DNA from: a virus
Strand: one strand, 5' to 3'
DNA: 25,029 nucleotides
Virus record (IMG/VR): IMGVR_UViG_3300047319_001302
Span: 1 to 25,029 of that record
Shown here: positions 1 through 7,401 of the stretch, piece after piece
Numbering within the stretch: position 1 is the first letter of the stretch
Layout: each line of letters opens with the position of its first letter
Made by a program: the position numbers and the translations under genes
Notes under the pieces: model-generated
The model's input: the letters and a program-made list of their open reading frames with translations, nothing else
Database searches by the model: none
What the model was told of the DNA's origin: nothing

Positions 1-309
1 GTCGGCATTAGACCAACTCCGAGGCGGCTCGACCGCGGCGGGCTCGGTGTCGGCTTCGCCGTCCGGCTCGTCGGGTAGGTCTGCTTCCTCGGTATCGCCG
101 GGGGCCGGGTCTTCCGGTCCGGGGCCTGGCTCCGTTTCGGGAGCAGGTTCTGGGGCTGCGGGCGGCTCCCGCGGCGGTGTCTGTTGCGCGCGCTGCCGGC
201 GCGGCGGCTCGAGGAGGCCCTCGATCCCGGCCATCACCTCGGCTTCGCTCATGCTGGTGGCGGGCGCGGCGGCGCCTTCGCCGCCAGTCGCCTGGCGCGT
301 TTCACTCAT
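1..309 (-). CDS. Scaffold-like phage protein, N-terminal part (runs off the window)
   Basis: An open minus frame of 103 codons begins at the ATG at 309-307 and continues past the left edge. The visible part starts MSETRQATGG, has a short helix-like stretch near residues 20-32 (SEAEVMAGIEGLL), and then becomes a long disordered acidic and proline-rich segment (repeated PEPAPE, EPGPGPED). It ends in PPRSWSNAD. A disordered acidic leader followed by a P-x-SWS-x-AD motif is what I associate with scaffold-like proteins that sit just after the portal gene in rhizobial prophages. The position, downstream of portal and cargo genes in the same direction, fits. The function is inferred; the main domain lies outside the window. 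Confidence 0.6.
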   Translation of the reverse strand, partial: MSETRQATGGEGAAAPATSMSEAEVMAGIEGLLEPPRRQRAQQTPPREPPAAPEPAPETEPGPGPEDPAPGDTEEADLPDEPDGEADTEPAAVEPPRSWSNAD

Positions 310-329
310 ATTTCACATCCGTCAAAGGG

Positions 330-545
330 TTAAGGTCGCAATCGCTCCAGCGCGCGGACGTACTTGTCGCGCCCGCCGTGCCGCCAATCGACGGCAGCCG
401 CCGCCATCACCGCTATCTCCAGATCGCGCCGGGTAAACCGCACGATACGGCTGCCGTCCGGGGCCAACTCGCCGCGCGCGATCTGGTCGAGCAGCAGCCG
501 CAGCGCCGTCTTCAGCAATTCGCGATTGGTCGGGAAGCCGGGCAA
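330..545 (-). CDS. Small hypothetical phage protein
   Basis: A 71-residue protein in the head-gene operon. It starts at TTG (545-543), one base after the TGA of the upstream gene (549-547), so translation is probably coupled. The sequence is mostly helical with a basic C-terminal half (RHGGRDKYVRALERLRP) and no membrane segment. I do not recognise a family. The gap to the next gene is about 20 bp. The non-ATG start is chosen only because of the junction with the upstream stop. Confidence 0.6.
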   Translation of the reverse strand: MPGFPTNRELLKTALRLLLDQIARGELAPDGSRIVRFTRRDLEIAVMAAAAVDWRHGGRDKYVRALERLRP

Positions 546-546
546 A

Positions 547-717
547 TCAGCGCAGCCCCGGCACGAACAGGAAAATCCCCAGCAGCAGCGCGCAGATCCA
601 GGCGATCCAGGGCCGGCCGGCGACGTAAGGCTGGGCCGGCGGGGTCAGCGCCAGGAACCAGATAAACATCGCGACGACCCAAAGAATCATGACGATCATC
701 GCACCGCTCCCAATCAT
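547..717 (-). CDS. Small membrane protein
   Basis: A 56-residue protein beginning at the ATG at 717-715, which overlaps the upstream TGA as ATGA. Internal ATGs at 699 and 690 are possible. It has two hydrophobic segments, roughly residues 7-22 (MIVMILWVVAMFIWFLAL) and 36-53 (WIAWICALLLGIFLFVPG), joined by a PPAQPYVAGRP turn, so it is probably a small inner-membrane hairpin. In a phage operon this could be a holin-like or accessory membrane protein, but no lysis enzyme is visible beside it, so I leave the function open. Confidence 0.6.
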   Translation of the reverse strand: MIGSGAMIVMILWVVAMFIWFLALTPPAQPYVAGRPWIAWICALLLGIFLFVPGLR

Positions 718-1112
718 GCTGCGTCCCGTTCCTGCATCCGCGCCCGCGCTTCGATGCCGCGCGCCGTGCCGAGCATCTGCCGCAACTCGCCCTTCAATTC
801 TTCGACGGCGCAGTGCAGCCGATAGGCCGCCTCGCGCGCCTCGACATCACCGATCTTGCTGACGCGCCACCTGTCGACGATCTTCTGCTGCACCCGGTCG
901 AGCGCCAGCACCAGGGTCGGGTCGTCGAGCAAGCGCCGCGCCGCCTCGCCGAGCTGCATCGGGTCGCTCGGCGCCGGCTGCGTGCTGCGCCACGGGGGCC
1001 GCGGCAATTTGCGCTCGGCCCACCAGTAGGCGAACGGCGTCCAGATCAACGGGGAATGCCTATATATAGAAGCATGAACCTTCGCACCGCTCTCGCCCGC
1101 GTCCGCGAGCAT
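714..1112 (-). CDS. Helical phage protein of unknown function
   Basis: The open frame is 132 codons from the ATG at 1,112. The convincing coding part is the last 80-100 residues, from WWAERKLPRPPW or MQLGEAARRLLDDP onward, rich in helices and charged residues (VEELKGELRQML). The first 15-20 residues run backward through the TATATATA stretch and the start of the divergent plus-strand gene at 1,074. The true start is therefore probably lower, for example TTG near 1,050 or the ATG at 959. It ends in an ATGA junction with the small membrane protein. No family recognised. Confidence 0.6.
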   Translation of the reverse strand: MLADAGESGAKVHASIYRHSPLIWTPFAYWWAERKLPRPPWRSTQPAPSDPMQLGEAARRLLDDPTLVLALDRVQQKIVDRWRVSKIGDVEAREAAYRLHCAVEELKGELRQMLGTARGIEARARMQERDAA

Positions 1113-1331
1113 GGCTACCTAAACGAGTTTTCAACGCCAGTTGATACGTGGTTCATCGCGCATCGGGTAGCCGGCGGCATGTCCGACGATGCCGTAGAAA
1201 TCCCCGCCCCCCTTGCCTTCCGACTGATCGACAGCGGACAAGTTGTGCGGGCAGGTTACGGTCATGAGCTAGTAAACCGCTTGGGGTGCGGCTCGGTCTG
1301 GTACACTCTCAAACCCGCCGAGGCCAGCTAA
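1074..1331 (+). CDS. Lone plus-strand small protein inside the late operon
   Basis: An 85-residue ORF on the strand opposite to all neighbouring head genes. The start is set at ATG 1,074 (MNLRTALARVREHGYL), just after a TATATATAG element at 1,062-1,070 that could be a -10 region. The composition is protein-like, with aromatic and glycine positions such as DTWFIAHRVAGG and GCGSVWYTLKP, and it does not read like a shadow. It converges on and overlaps the 3' end of the gene at 1,269-2,450 by 63 bp. The arrangement fits a moron, an independently expressed cargo gene in a lysogen. No family recognised. Confidence 0.5.
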   Translation: MNLRTALARVREHGYLNEFSTPVDTWFIAHRVAGGMSDDAVEIPAPLAFRLIDSGQVVRAGYGHELVNRLGCGSVWYTLKPAEAS

Positions 1332-2450
1332 CCCGCCGGCCGACAGCAACGGCAAATTGCCCTTAACGAAATCGATCAACGCCTGCTGCGGCGTCACACC
1401 CCGCTTCCCGGCAGTCAAGCGGACACGATCTTCCAGCACCTTGAGAAACGGGTCAGCCGTCGATTTCAGCCCGGTCTGCTCCCCGCCGCCAACCCAGGCC
1501 GATGCCTGATACTGTGCCGGCGTCATCCCCATTTTAGCCGCCTCTTCCTGTTGCAATCGTTCAAGAAAACCATAAGCCGAGGGCTCGGGGACGTCGACCG
1601 GCCGCCCCATGGTATCGGTCATACCCAGTAGCCGAGCATTGTGCGCATCAATGGTGACCGGCAACTGGTTGCCTTGCAGATTCTGCGAAAAGCTCGCCGG
1701 CTTCGGGTTCTGCAATACCGGGAAACCACCGTTGTCGAGCACATTCCGCGCATTCTGAATGTGCAGCCGCTGAGCCATGTGTCCATATGGTGCCGGCAAA
1801 GGCGGGTCAGTGATCGGCAAGCCCTGCTGCGCTTGTGTGTAATAATAAGAGGCATTCCGCGCATTCTCGGCGACCTTCGACCGCGGCGAGGTCGACGCTA
1901 CTAGATCCATGTACCGGCTATAAGCCTGCTGCCCAGCCTCATCGCCAAGAATGTCGCGAAACGAGGCGCGGAGAGGCTCGGTGTTGTACCATTCGAGGCC
2001 GCCCATTTGAGCGCCTCGGCCCACCACTTCATTGACCCGCGCCATGTTTGCCGGATCAGCAAGAGCTTGGGTCCGCGCCGGCACGCCTCGCGCCGGCACA
2101 TAACGCTCCAGATTAAGCTGCGGCACGTCCGGCACTTCAGCGAGGCGCGAATAATCGAATAGCGGCGCCTCAGTTCCCTTGCCGAGATTGGGCGCAGTTA
2201 ATGAACTCGCCGCCTTGCCCAAACGCGTTGCCAGCGGTGCCGGCCCGAACGCGCCGAGCAATGCCTCGGTATCGCCTGTCGCGAAAGCCCGGTTGATGTC
2301 CTGTATTCCGGACCGCGCCATCTCGCCCGACAGCACCCTGTCGAGCCATGGCTGCGTCATCGGCTGCATCGCGGTGCTGGCCTGCGCAGCCCCGGCCGCC
2401 TCCGGGTCGCCGCCGCCGAGAAGCTGCTGCAGCCAGTCGAGGACCGCCAC
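1269..2450 (-). CDS. 393-residue phage-associated protein of unknown function
   Basis: A long minus ORF starting at GTG (2,450-2,448; MAVLDWLQQLLGGG), with a stop four codons upstream in the same frame. The N-terminal third is A/G/P-rich. The centre has conserved-looking stretches such as LEWYNTEPLR, YMDLVASTSPRSKV, ARNASYYYTQAQQG and LQNPKPASFSQNLQGN. The C-terminus has AKMGMTPAQYQASAWVGGG. I think this is a phage cargo or virion-associated family seen near portals, but I cannot name it firmly. The gene has more A/T-ending codons than the portal gene, suggesting later acquisition. The convergent plus gene overlaps its last 63 bp. Confidence 0.75.
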   Translation of the reverse strand: MAVLDWLQQLLGGGDPEAAGAAQASTAMQPMTQPWLDRVLSGEMARSGIQDINRAFATGDTEALLGAFGPAPLATRLGKAASSLTAPNLGKGTEAPLFDYSRLAEVPDVPQLNLERYVPARGVPARTQALADPANMARVNEVVGRGAQMGGLEWYNTEPLRASFRDILGDEAGQQAYSRYMDLVASTSPRSKVAENARNASYYYTQAQQGLPITDPPLPAPYGHMAQRLHIQNARNVLDNGGFPVLQNPKPASFSQNLQGNQLPVTIDAHNARLLGMTDTMGRPVDVPEPSAYGFLERLQQEEAAKMGMTPAQYQASAWVGGGEQTGLKSTADPFLKVLEDRVRLTAGKRGVTPQQALIDFVKGNLPLLSAGGLAGLGGFESVPDRAAPQAVY

Positions 2451-2452
2451 CG

Positions 2453-2569
2453 CTAAGGGTTAACCGGCGCGTATGTCGGCCAAGGCCGATCGACATTCAC
2501 GACCGAAGCCGGCCTCGGCGGATTGCCTTGCGGCACGGGGCGCGCCGGAGGCAGGACGGCTCTCTCCAT
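2453..2569 (-). CDS. 38-residue proline-rich ORF between portal and the 393-residue gene
   Basis: The minus frame from ATG 2,569-2,567 to TAG 2,455-2,453 encodes MERAVLPPARPVPQGN followed by more proline-rich sequence ending WPTYAPVNP. Its stop sits 2 bp before the GTG of the 393-residue gene, so it fills most of the space between that gene and the portal stop at 2,640. No clear Shine-Dalgarno is visible. It may be a real linker gene or only an open stretch in high-GC DNA. Confidence 0.35.
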   Translation of the reverse strand: MERAVLPPARPVPQGNPPRPASVVNVDRPWPTYAPVNP

Positions 2570-2593
2570 CAGGACACAGTATTAATAGTACAG

Positions 2594-2612
2594 GCGCGCG
2601 TGCGCGCGCGTG
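2594..2612. repeat. Alternating purine-pyrimidine (GC/GT) tract
   Basis: Nineteen bases of strict alternation (GCGCGCGTGCGCGCGCGTG) lie between the portal stop and the 38-residue ORF. Such tracts can adopt Z-DNA; no protein-coding or hairpin role is evident. Confidence 0.6.
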
Positions 2613-2639
2613 ACTCAGAAAGCGGTGCGCTGTCAAGCA

Positions 2640-4958
2640 TTAAATTGCCGGGCCATTAAACTGCGGCCCTGGCCCGCCCTGCCCCGCGGCATAAGCCCCG
2701 GCGGCGAATTTGAGCTCCACTTCCCTCTGCTTCACCGCCGCCTCGGCCTCGACCTTAGCGCGCGCGATCAGCAAATCGTGCTGGGCTTTCTGCTGCTCCA
2801 AATCCATCTCGTGCTGCTGCTTCTGCTGCTCCAGCATCATCTGATGCTGTTGCTTCTGCTGCGCTAATTGCGCCTCCAGCTCGGCCTTCTGCTGCGCCGC
2901 CGCGGCATCGGCCTGCGCCTTCATTTGCACCGCCGCTACCGCCGCCTGCGCCTTGATCTGCGTCGCCTGAACCGCGGCCTGTGCCTGCATCGCGCCCGGA
3001 TCGGGCGGCGGTGGCCCACCCGGCGGTGCCGCGCCAGGCGGCGGCGGCTGCGACGGGTCGGCGAAAAACGATTGCTTAAACCCGGCATTCTCCTGCAACG
3101 CCTTCAACGCATCGTAGACATTCTGCGTATAAACCAGCGGCCCCTTCGGCCCGCCCTGCTGCTGCACGATCCCGTTCTGCAGCTGCACCACCGTCATCAG
3201 ATGCGTCAGGACCTGGTCGCGGTTGCCCGTCCCCAATCCCACCGATACCGTCACCGGCATCGCCTCGCGCCACTCGCGCGGGTCGATCCGCAGCCAGCCG
3301 CCGGTCACCCGGATGATCCGCTCCTGCTGCTGGTGCTTGCGCACCAGGCCGAGAATGCCGCGCATGAGCTGCTCGACGCCGTGCGCGAAGATCCGGGCAA
3401 ACAGCTCGACCCGCTGCGCCTGCGCGCCCTGCGCCATCGCCAGACCGGCAGCCGTCGTATTCGACAGGGCGTCGGGGGAAATCGCGTTGTTCTGTCGCGC
3501 GACCCCGGTGCGGATTTCCTGCGTCTCGTCGATGTACTGCACCAGCGGAAAGCTCTTATCCGCCGTGTACGGGATCATCATCGGCTGAATGCCGCCAAGG
3601 CGGCGCGACCGAACGATGCCCCCCGGCCGCAGAGTCAGCAAATCATCAAACGTATTTTCGTTAACAGAGTCGTCGGCTACTTCAATTCGCGGCCAATTCG
3701 ACAGATACGCATTGTCGACCATCTGCCGCACGATCGACGACTTGATCTCCTGCAAATCGGCCGTCAGATCCGCCAGCGACAACCCCACCAGCCGGTGCGA
3801 TTGCGGGATCGGCGTGATCGGGACAAATTGGATCTCATCAGCACACTCGATGCACGCCTCGCCGTTCTTGGTGAGGATGATCAACCCGTGCCCGGCGGTC
3901 ATCACCTGGTACAATTCGGTGGTCTTGCCGTCCTTGCTGAGCTGGGCGTAATTCTCCTCGACCCAGATGTGCCGCGCCGGGGTGCGCGCATCGTCCTGAA
4001 ACGGCGGCAGATCGTCGCCACGAAACCGCTCGACCCGCTCGATATTCATTTCCATGTCGTCGTGCAGCGGCACCAAATCGAGCGTGTCCTCGTCGTAGCC
4101 CTGCTCGACCAGGTCGCTGTAGGTCCACCGCCGCCGGTGCGCCAGAAACGGGATGTCGCCGCGCTTGGCCCGCCGCGAAAACAGGATCTCCTCCGGCGCG
4201 ACGTTCTCAATGCGGATGCGCGGAAACTCGCGCGTCGTCCGCAACGTCACGTCAATCAGCTCGATTTCGGGCGGCGGGGCCGGAGGCATCGGCGGCATCG
4301 GCGGCGCCGGCGGCATGCCCGGCACCATCGACGCCTGCGGTTGCTGCGGCGGCGGCGGAAACGGCAGGTCCAAGCCAAAACTATCGCGCGGCTGCTTGTA
4401 GCGCCGCTCCTTCACGATCTCGACCTCGGCCTCACCCAGCAATGCATCCAATTGCGGCTGCACCAGCCCGGTGTAGCTCTGCGTCTCCACCTCGCGCTGC
4501 GTGTCGGCCCAGTATTTGACCCAGCCGAGCCGCTCGAGCAGCGCATCCTTGAACCAATCATGCAAAATCATGAAGCCGGGGTTTTCGCGCTCGAATATGT
4601 GGTTGACGTACTCCGTCGCCTGCTTTGCCGCCTGCTCCATCCCCGGCCGCGGCGGCTCCACGATGCAAATCTGATCGCTCGCGGTGAAAATCCGCATCAA
4701 GGCCGGCAATACCCACTCGACCGCCTCAAGGACGGATCGCATGACCACATTCGACCGGTCAGTGCCGACCGGGCCCGGCAACTCGCCCTCGTAATATTTG
4801 AGCGCCTGCAGCCGGTCCTGGCTCAGACTGCCGCCGTCCTGACCCAGCGCCTCGTCCAGCTCGCGCTGCACGATCGCCTTCACCTCGTCCTCGTCCCAAT
4901 CGCCCCCGATCCCCTGCGGGATGTTGCCGGGCCGGTCGGAACCGTAGGGGCTGCCCAT
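2640..4958 (-). CDS. Portal protein (P22-like)
   Basis: The portal forms the dodecameric ring at one capsid vertex through which the terminase pumps DNA and to which the tail joins. This 772-residue protein has the size and pattern of P22-type portals. Residues about 48-95 (LQALKYYEGELPG, DRSNVVMRSVLEAVEWVLP) match the conserved N-terminal region. An insertion at about 205-235 is a P/M-rich loop. Residues 520-600 form the stem/wing region. The last 130 residues are a Q/A/K-rich coiled coil (repeated EQQKQQH), like the long helical barrel of P22. It starts at ATG 4,958, 13 bp after the upstream stop. The order terminase, portal, scaffold supports it. Confidence 0.88.
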   Translation of the reverse strand: MGSPYGSDRPGNIPQGIGGDWDEDEVKAIVQRELDEALGQDGGSLSQDRLQALKYYEGELPGPVGTDRSNVVMRSVLEAVEWVLPALMRIFTASDQICIVEPPRPGMEQAAKQATEYVNHIFERENPGFMILHDWFKDALLERLGWVKYWADTQREVETQSYTGLVQPQLDALLGEAEVEIVKERRYKQPRDSFGLDLPFPPPPQQPQASMVPGMPPAPPMPPMPPAPPPEIELIDVTLRTTREFPRIRIENVAPEEILFSRRAKRGDIPFLAHRRRWTYSDLVEQGYDEDTLDLVPLHDDMEMNIERVERFRGDDLPPFQDDARTPARHIWVEENYAQLSKDGKTTELYQVMTAGHGLIILTKNGEACIECADEIQFVPITPIPQSHRLVGLSLADLTADLQEIKSSIVRQMVDNAYLSNWPRIEVADDSVNENTFDDLLTLRPGGIVRSRRLGGIQPMMIPYTADKSFPLVQYIDETQEIRTGVARQNNAISPDALSNTTAAGLAMAQGAQAQRVELFARIFAHGVEQLMRGILGLVRKHQQQERIIRVTGGWLRIDPREWREAMPVTVSVGLGTGNRDQVLTHLMTVVQLQNGIVQQQGGPKGPLVYTQNVYDALKALQENAGFKQSFFADPSQPPPPGAAPPGGPPPPDPGAMQAQAAVQATQIKAQAAVAAVQMKAQADAAAAQQKAELEAQLAQQKQQHQMMLEQQKQQHEMDLEQQKAQHDLLIARAKVEAEAAVKQREVELKFAAGAYAAGQGGPGPQFNGPAI

Positions 4959-4971
4959 CAGCGATTACCGC

Positions 4972-5352
4972 TCAAAACTGCACCGGAGGAAGCTGTAATC
5001 TGGCCTGCCAACCCGGCAACATCGAAGGATTTTTCCCGGTCAAGCCGCGCGACCAATCACCGGTCACTTGGGCCGGCGACTGCCACGGCTGCGCCGGCTG
5101 GCTCGCCCCGATCCCGCTGTCGCGCAACAGCCGGATCAGCGCATCCCAATCGCCCGGCTGCAACGGCGCCGCGCCCGGCTGCGGCATCTGCAAATTCGCC
5201 GCCCCGGTCATGCCGGTCGTGCCGGTGACGCCTGTCGGCGGCGTCGCCCCAGTCGGCAATGTCTGCTGCGGATTAAGCTGATTCTGCCCAAAGCCCTGCG
5301 CCGGATACGCCGCCAGCAACCGCTGCAACTGCGACAGCTCGTCCTCGGCCAT
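4972..5352 (-). CDS. Disordered P/T/Q-rich phage protein
   Basis: A 126-residue protein with a short helical start (AEDELSQLQRLLAAYP), a low-complexity centre (TGATPPTGVTGTTGMTG) and a second helical patch (DWDALIRLLRDSGIG). The ATG at 5,352 overlaps the upstream TGA by one base (TGATG), so it is coupled to the preceding small gene. Similar disordered proteins occur just before portal genes in related prophages. No enzymatic motif is visible and the function is unknown. Confidence 0.65.
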   Translation of the reverse strand: MAEDELSQLQRLLAAYPAQGFGQNQLNPQQTLPTGATPPTGVTGTTGMTGAANLQMPQPGAAPLQPGDWDALIRLLRDSGIGASQPAQPWQSPAQVTGDWSRGLTGKNPSMLPGWQARLQLPPVQF

Positions 5353-5525
5353 CAGCCGGCAACCACAACCCGCTTGCCGGGATTATCGGCGCGCGCCTTG
5401 GCAATCGTGGCGGCCGGGCCATTCTTGCCGCCACCACCCGCCGCCGTGTCCTTCGGCTGCGGCGGGCGAACGTGATTAACCGCCGGCTTGCCCTTCACCG
5501 GCGCAAACATGTCCATAACTGCCAT
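5352..5525 (-). CDS. 57-residue basic glycine-rich protein
   Basis: The ATG at 5,525 follows a strong Shine-Dalgarno (AAGGAGCG, 4 bases before the start), which decides the start even though the frame stays open further upstream. The protein begins MAVMDMFAPVKGKPAVNH, has a GGGGKNG linker, and ends in a basic KARADNPGKRVVVAG. No family recognised. The frame upstream of this ATG encodes the second half of a zinc-knuckle pattern; see the entry at 5,536-5,709. Confidence 0.6.
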   Translation of the reverse strand: MAVMDMFAPVKGKPAVNHVRPPQPKDTAAGGGGKNGPAATIAKARADNPGKRVVVAG

Positions 5526-5535
5526 CGGACGCTCC

Positions 5536-5709
5536 TTATATATAAGCCATGGCCATGCCGGCACGGGATGCGCCGAGCCCGCCGCGTCGCAGCAAGAAGT
5601 AATCCCGCAGCCGTTGCACTCGGGGCACGGCAGTTGCTGCTGCCAGCTTAGGCCGAAGCCCACGGCACAACCCGCCGCCCCCGCTGCCCCGGCACGCCTC
5701 GCAGATCAC
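5536..5709 (-). CDS. Small zinc-knuckle protein, probably frameshifted
   Basis: The frame starts at GTG 5,709, overlapping the upstream TGA as GTGA, and reads (M)ICEACRGSGGGGLCRG, a C-x2-C-x-G-x-G zinc-binding half. It then loses its character (KLAAATAVPRVQRLRDYF) and stops at TAA 5,538-5,536. In the +1 frame, about 30 bases further on, the DNA encodes PCPECNGCGITSCCDAAG, the expected second cysteine half. That frame runs without a stop into the 57-residue gene. I read this as one small zinc protein split by a single-base indel, or less likely a programmed +1 shift. The junction start is the strongest evidence that it is a gene. Confidence 0.45.
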   Translation of the reverse strand: MICEACRGSGGGGLCRGLRPKLAAATAVPRVQRLRDYFLLRRGGLGASRAGMAMAYI

Positions 5710-6179
5710 ATCCAGCCGCCGCGCGGCATCATCTGGTTGAGCGGGCCGGATGTCCGCAACGCCGACGCCGCCCGGTCGTTATAATCCCGGCCCTGGATCG
5801 CCTGATCCAAGTCCACCGGCAAGGCGCCCTGGTTAAACCGCCGCAGCAAATCATGCAGGCTGCGCATCGACGCATCGACACTCGCCCCCGGCATTGCCGG
5901 CGGCTGAAATTGCGGCGCGGCCGGCACCACCGTGTCGCGATTGCCCCTCGGCGCCGCCGCACGCCCGTAAATCCCCGCATCATTCGGGTCGGTCGCGCTG
6001 AAATTGAAATCGCGCCCGCCCGGCGGCACCACATTGTCGCCACCCAGCCGCCACGGCTCCTGCGCCGGGATCCCCGCCGGCGGCGGCCCATACCAAAACC
6101 CCGGAGGCGGCTCGGCCGCCGGGCCGCTCGGCGCCCAACCACCCAAATACGCCCGCAATACGTCAAGCACGTCCGGCAT
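5706..6179 (-). CDS. Proline/glycine-rich phage protein
   Basis: 157 residues from the ATG at 6,179, which overlaps the upstream stop as TGATG; the longer reading to 6,368 is low-complexity and rejected. It begins MPDVLDVLRAYLGGW, continues with a proline-rich region (AAEPPPGFWYGPPPAG) and ends with a helical segment (SVDASMRSLHDLLRRFNQG) and QMMPRGGWM. The pattern suggests a flexible virion-associated or assembly protein. No family recognised. Confidence 0.65.
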   Translation of the reverse strand: MPDVLDVLRAYLGGWAPSGPAAEPPPGFWYGPPPAGIPAQEPWRLGGDNVVPPGGRDFNFSATDPNDAGIYGRAAAPRGNRDTVVPAAPQFQPPAMPGASVDASMRSLHDLLRRFNQGALPVDLDQAIQGRDYNDRAASALRTSGPLNQMMPRGGWM

Positions 6180-6433
6180 CAGCGGTCGCGCCGCTTCGCC
6201 AGCAACGCCGCCCGCGCCTCCCGGTCGACCGCGTGATCCGGCTCCGCCCCGTACAGCGCACCCGATACATCCTCCCCCTCGACACCCTTGCGCAGCCGCG
6301 CCACCTCGGCCTCCAGCGCCGTCAGCCGGGCCGCCAGCGAGGCGTTGCCCGCGCGGATCTCGCCCCACACCGTCTCAACCTGCTGCACCCGCTCCGCCAA
6401 CGCCTCAAACATCCGCGCGTCGCTGCTGCTCAT
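6179..6433 (-). CDS. Small coiled-coil protein
   Basis: 84 residues from ATG 6,433, which overlaps the TGA of the TGT-like gene as ATGA. Residues about 8-50 form a heptad-like coiled coil (LAERVQQVETVWGEIRAG, LTALEAEVARLRKG). The C-terminal part is charged (DREARAALLAKRRDR). The opening MSSSDA also begins the 37-residue ORF at 7,274-7,387, hinting that the two genes share a translation-start cassette. Function unknown. Confidence 0.65.
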   Translation of the reverse strand: MSSSDARMFEALAERVQQVETVWGEIRAGNASLAARLTALEAEVARLRKGVEGEDVSGALYGAEPDHAVDREARAALLAKRRDR

Positions 6434-7068
6434 CCACACACCCTCTCCGGCGCAAACAAATCCGTTTGCCGCGCCGCGTATGTCAGCATCGGCGTGGTCG
6501 CCGCATAACGCGATGCACTCGACCCGTCGATGCTGGTTGCGCCCGCCGCCGCAGCCATCGCCATCCGCTTGGCACTGTTGACCCGCGCAACGTGGTAATG
6601 CACCCCGTGCTCGGCGCAAAACCTGCCCCATTCCGCCATCGTCGCCAGTTTCCACTCGGTGCTGCCGCCGAGAAAAATCCCAACCCGCGAACCGATATGC
6701 GGCTCCAAATCACTCGTTTGCATGCCGTCCTGCACCGCTATCAACACCAGCGGCGCGACCGACAGGCATCGGTTCATGTACCGCAGCGACAGCGCCAGGC
6801 TATCAAGCCCGCCGGCAACGATATCCGGCAACACCAGCCAGTCGGCGACAACCGGCTGAGCAGCGAGCCAATCGAGAAACGCCTCATAGCGGTCCTCGTC
6901 GAATTGGCGCCCGGCTTGGTGATCAGACCAGGCGCCGTTATCGCCGCAGATCCGCCCAAACCCTTCTGTCCGCCACTCGGCGGCGCGTGATACCAGGAGC
7001 CCCCATCCGTGCCGCCTTAGCGCGTCGAGGTTTCGCCGCGTCCCGGTCCGGCTGGCGTAGCAGATCAC
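6430..7068 (-). CDS. TGT/DpdA-like TIM-barrel protein (putative 7-deazaguanine transglycosylase relative)
   Basis: A 212-residue protein that begins MICYASRTGTRRNLDALRR. It has a DNGAWS motif (43-48), a PDIVAGG motif (81-87), AVQDG (111-115), FLGGSTEWK (132-140), and HVARVNS followed by GATSIDGSS (166-174). A series of short conserved segments ending in Gly-rich and Asp motifs in this order is what I associate with the tRNA-guanine transglycosylase superfamily and its phage DNA-modifying branch (DpdA), which swap guanine for a 7-deazaguanine. It is shorter than classical TGTs (about 370), and I see no Zn-binding CxCxxC site or preQ0 synthesis genes nearby. Fold assignment moderate; activity not established. 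Coupled on both sides by ATGA. Confidence 0.5.
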   Translation of the reverse strand: MICYASRTGTRRNLDALRRHGWGLLVSRAAEWRTEGFGRICGDNGAWSDHQAGRQFDEDRYEAFLDWLAAQPVVADWLVLPDIVAGGLDSLALSLRYMNRCLSVAPLVLIAVQDGMQTSDLEPHIGSRVGIFLGGSTEWKLATMAEWGRFCAEHGVHYHVARVNSAKRMAMAAAAGATSIDGSSASRYAATTPMLTYAARQTDLFAPERVCG

Positions 7069-7277
7069 CGTATCCCGGCATCCCTGGCGCGAAGCGTCTG
7101 TGCCGCGCGTGCGTCCTCCTGCGAGATCAGCTCGTCAAGTCCGAGCAGTGCCCGCAGAACGTGCTCGCGGCTACCGACGAAATCTTCCTTGAACATAATC
7201 CCGGCCTGCAGCAGCACTTTTAGCGCATCCGCCAGGGAGTTGCGGACGGCGCAGATCTGCTCATGATCATCCATCAT
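7065..7277 (-). CDS. Small helical protein
   Basis: 70 residues beginning MMDDHEQICAVRNSLADA. The ATG at 7,277 overlaps the upstream TGA as ATGA, and the stop overlaps the TGT-like gene as ATGA. The protein is a helical, leucine-rich single domain (LKVLLQAGIMFKEDF, LRALLGLDELISQED). It could partner the TGT-like protein given the double coupling, but nothing in the sequence proves it. Confidence 0.65.
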   Translation of the reverse strand: MMDDHEQICAVRNSLADALKVLLQAGIMFKEDFVGSREHVLRALLGLDELISQEDARAAQTLRARDAGIR

Positions 7278-7387
7278 CGCCGATCCACCCACAGCCACAG
7301 CCGCAGGATCACTTCCAGCCACCACGCGTCCGCCAGCGGATCAGGATGCACCGTCGCCGCCTGAATCGCCGCGTCGCTGCTGCTCAT
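7274..7387 (-). CDS. 37-residue ORF with tryptophan-rich C-terminus
   Basis: The ATG at 7,387 is preceded by a good Shine-Dalgarno (GGGAGCG). The peptide starts MSSSDAAIQAATVHPD and ends with a hydrophobic, Trp-rich helix (WWLEVILRLWLWVDRR) that could lie in or on a membrane. Its stop overlaps the next start (ATGA). The longer open frame to 7,558 is a shadow of the 62-residue gene. Confidence 0.5.
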   Translation of the reverse strand: MSSSDAAIQAATVHPDPLADAWWLEVILRLWLWVDRR

Positions 7388-7401
7388 GCCCGCTCCCTGT
7401 G

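Noticed and set aside
2868-5228. 786-codon plus ORF opposite the portal gene
   Set aside because: Arg/Leu/His-rich composition typical of the antisense of a GC-rich gene; the portal on the other strand is clearly real.
6179-6655. Long upstream extension of the coiled-coil gene
   Set aside because: The first 74 residues are a Gly/Cys/Ala-rich shadow of the TGT-like gene; the ATGA junction at 6,433 gives a better start.
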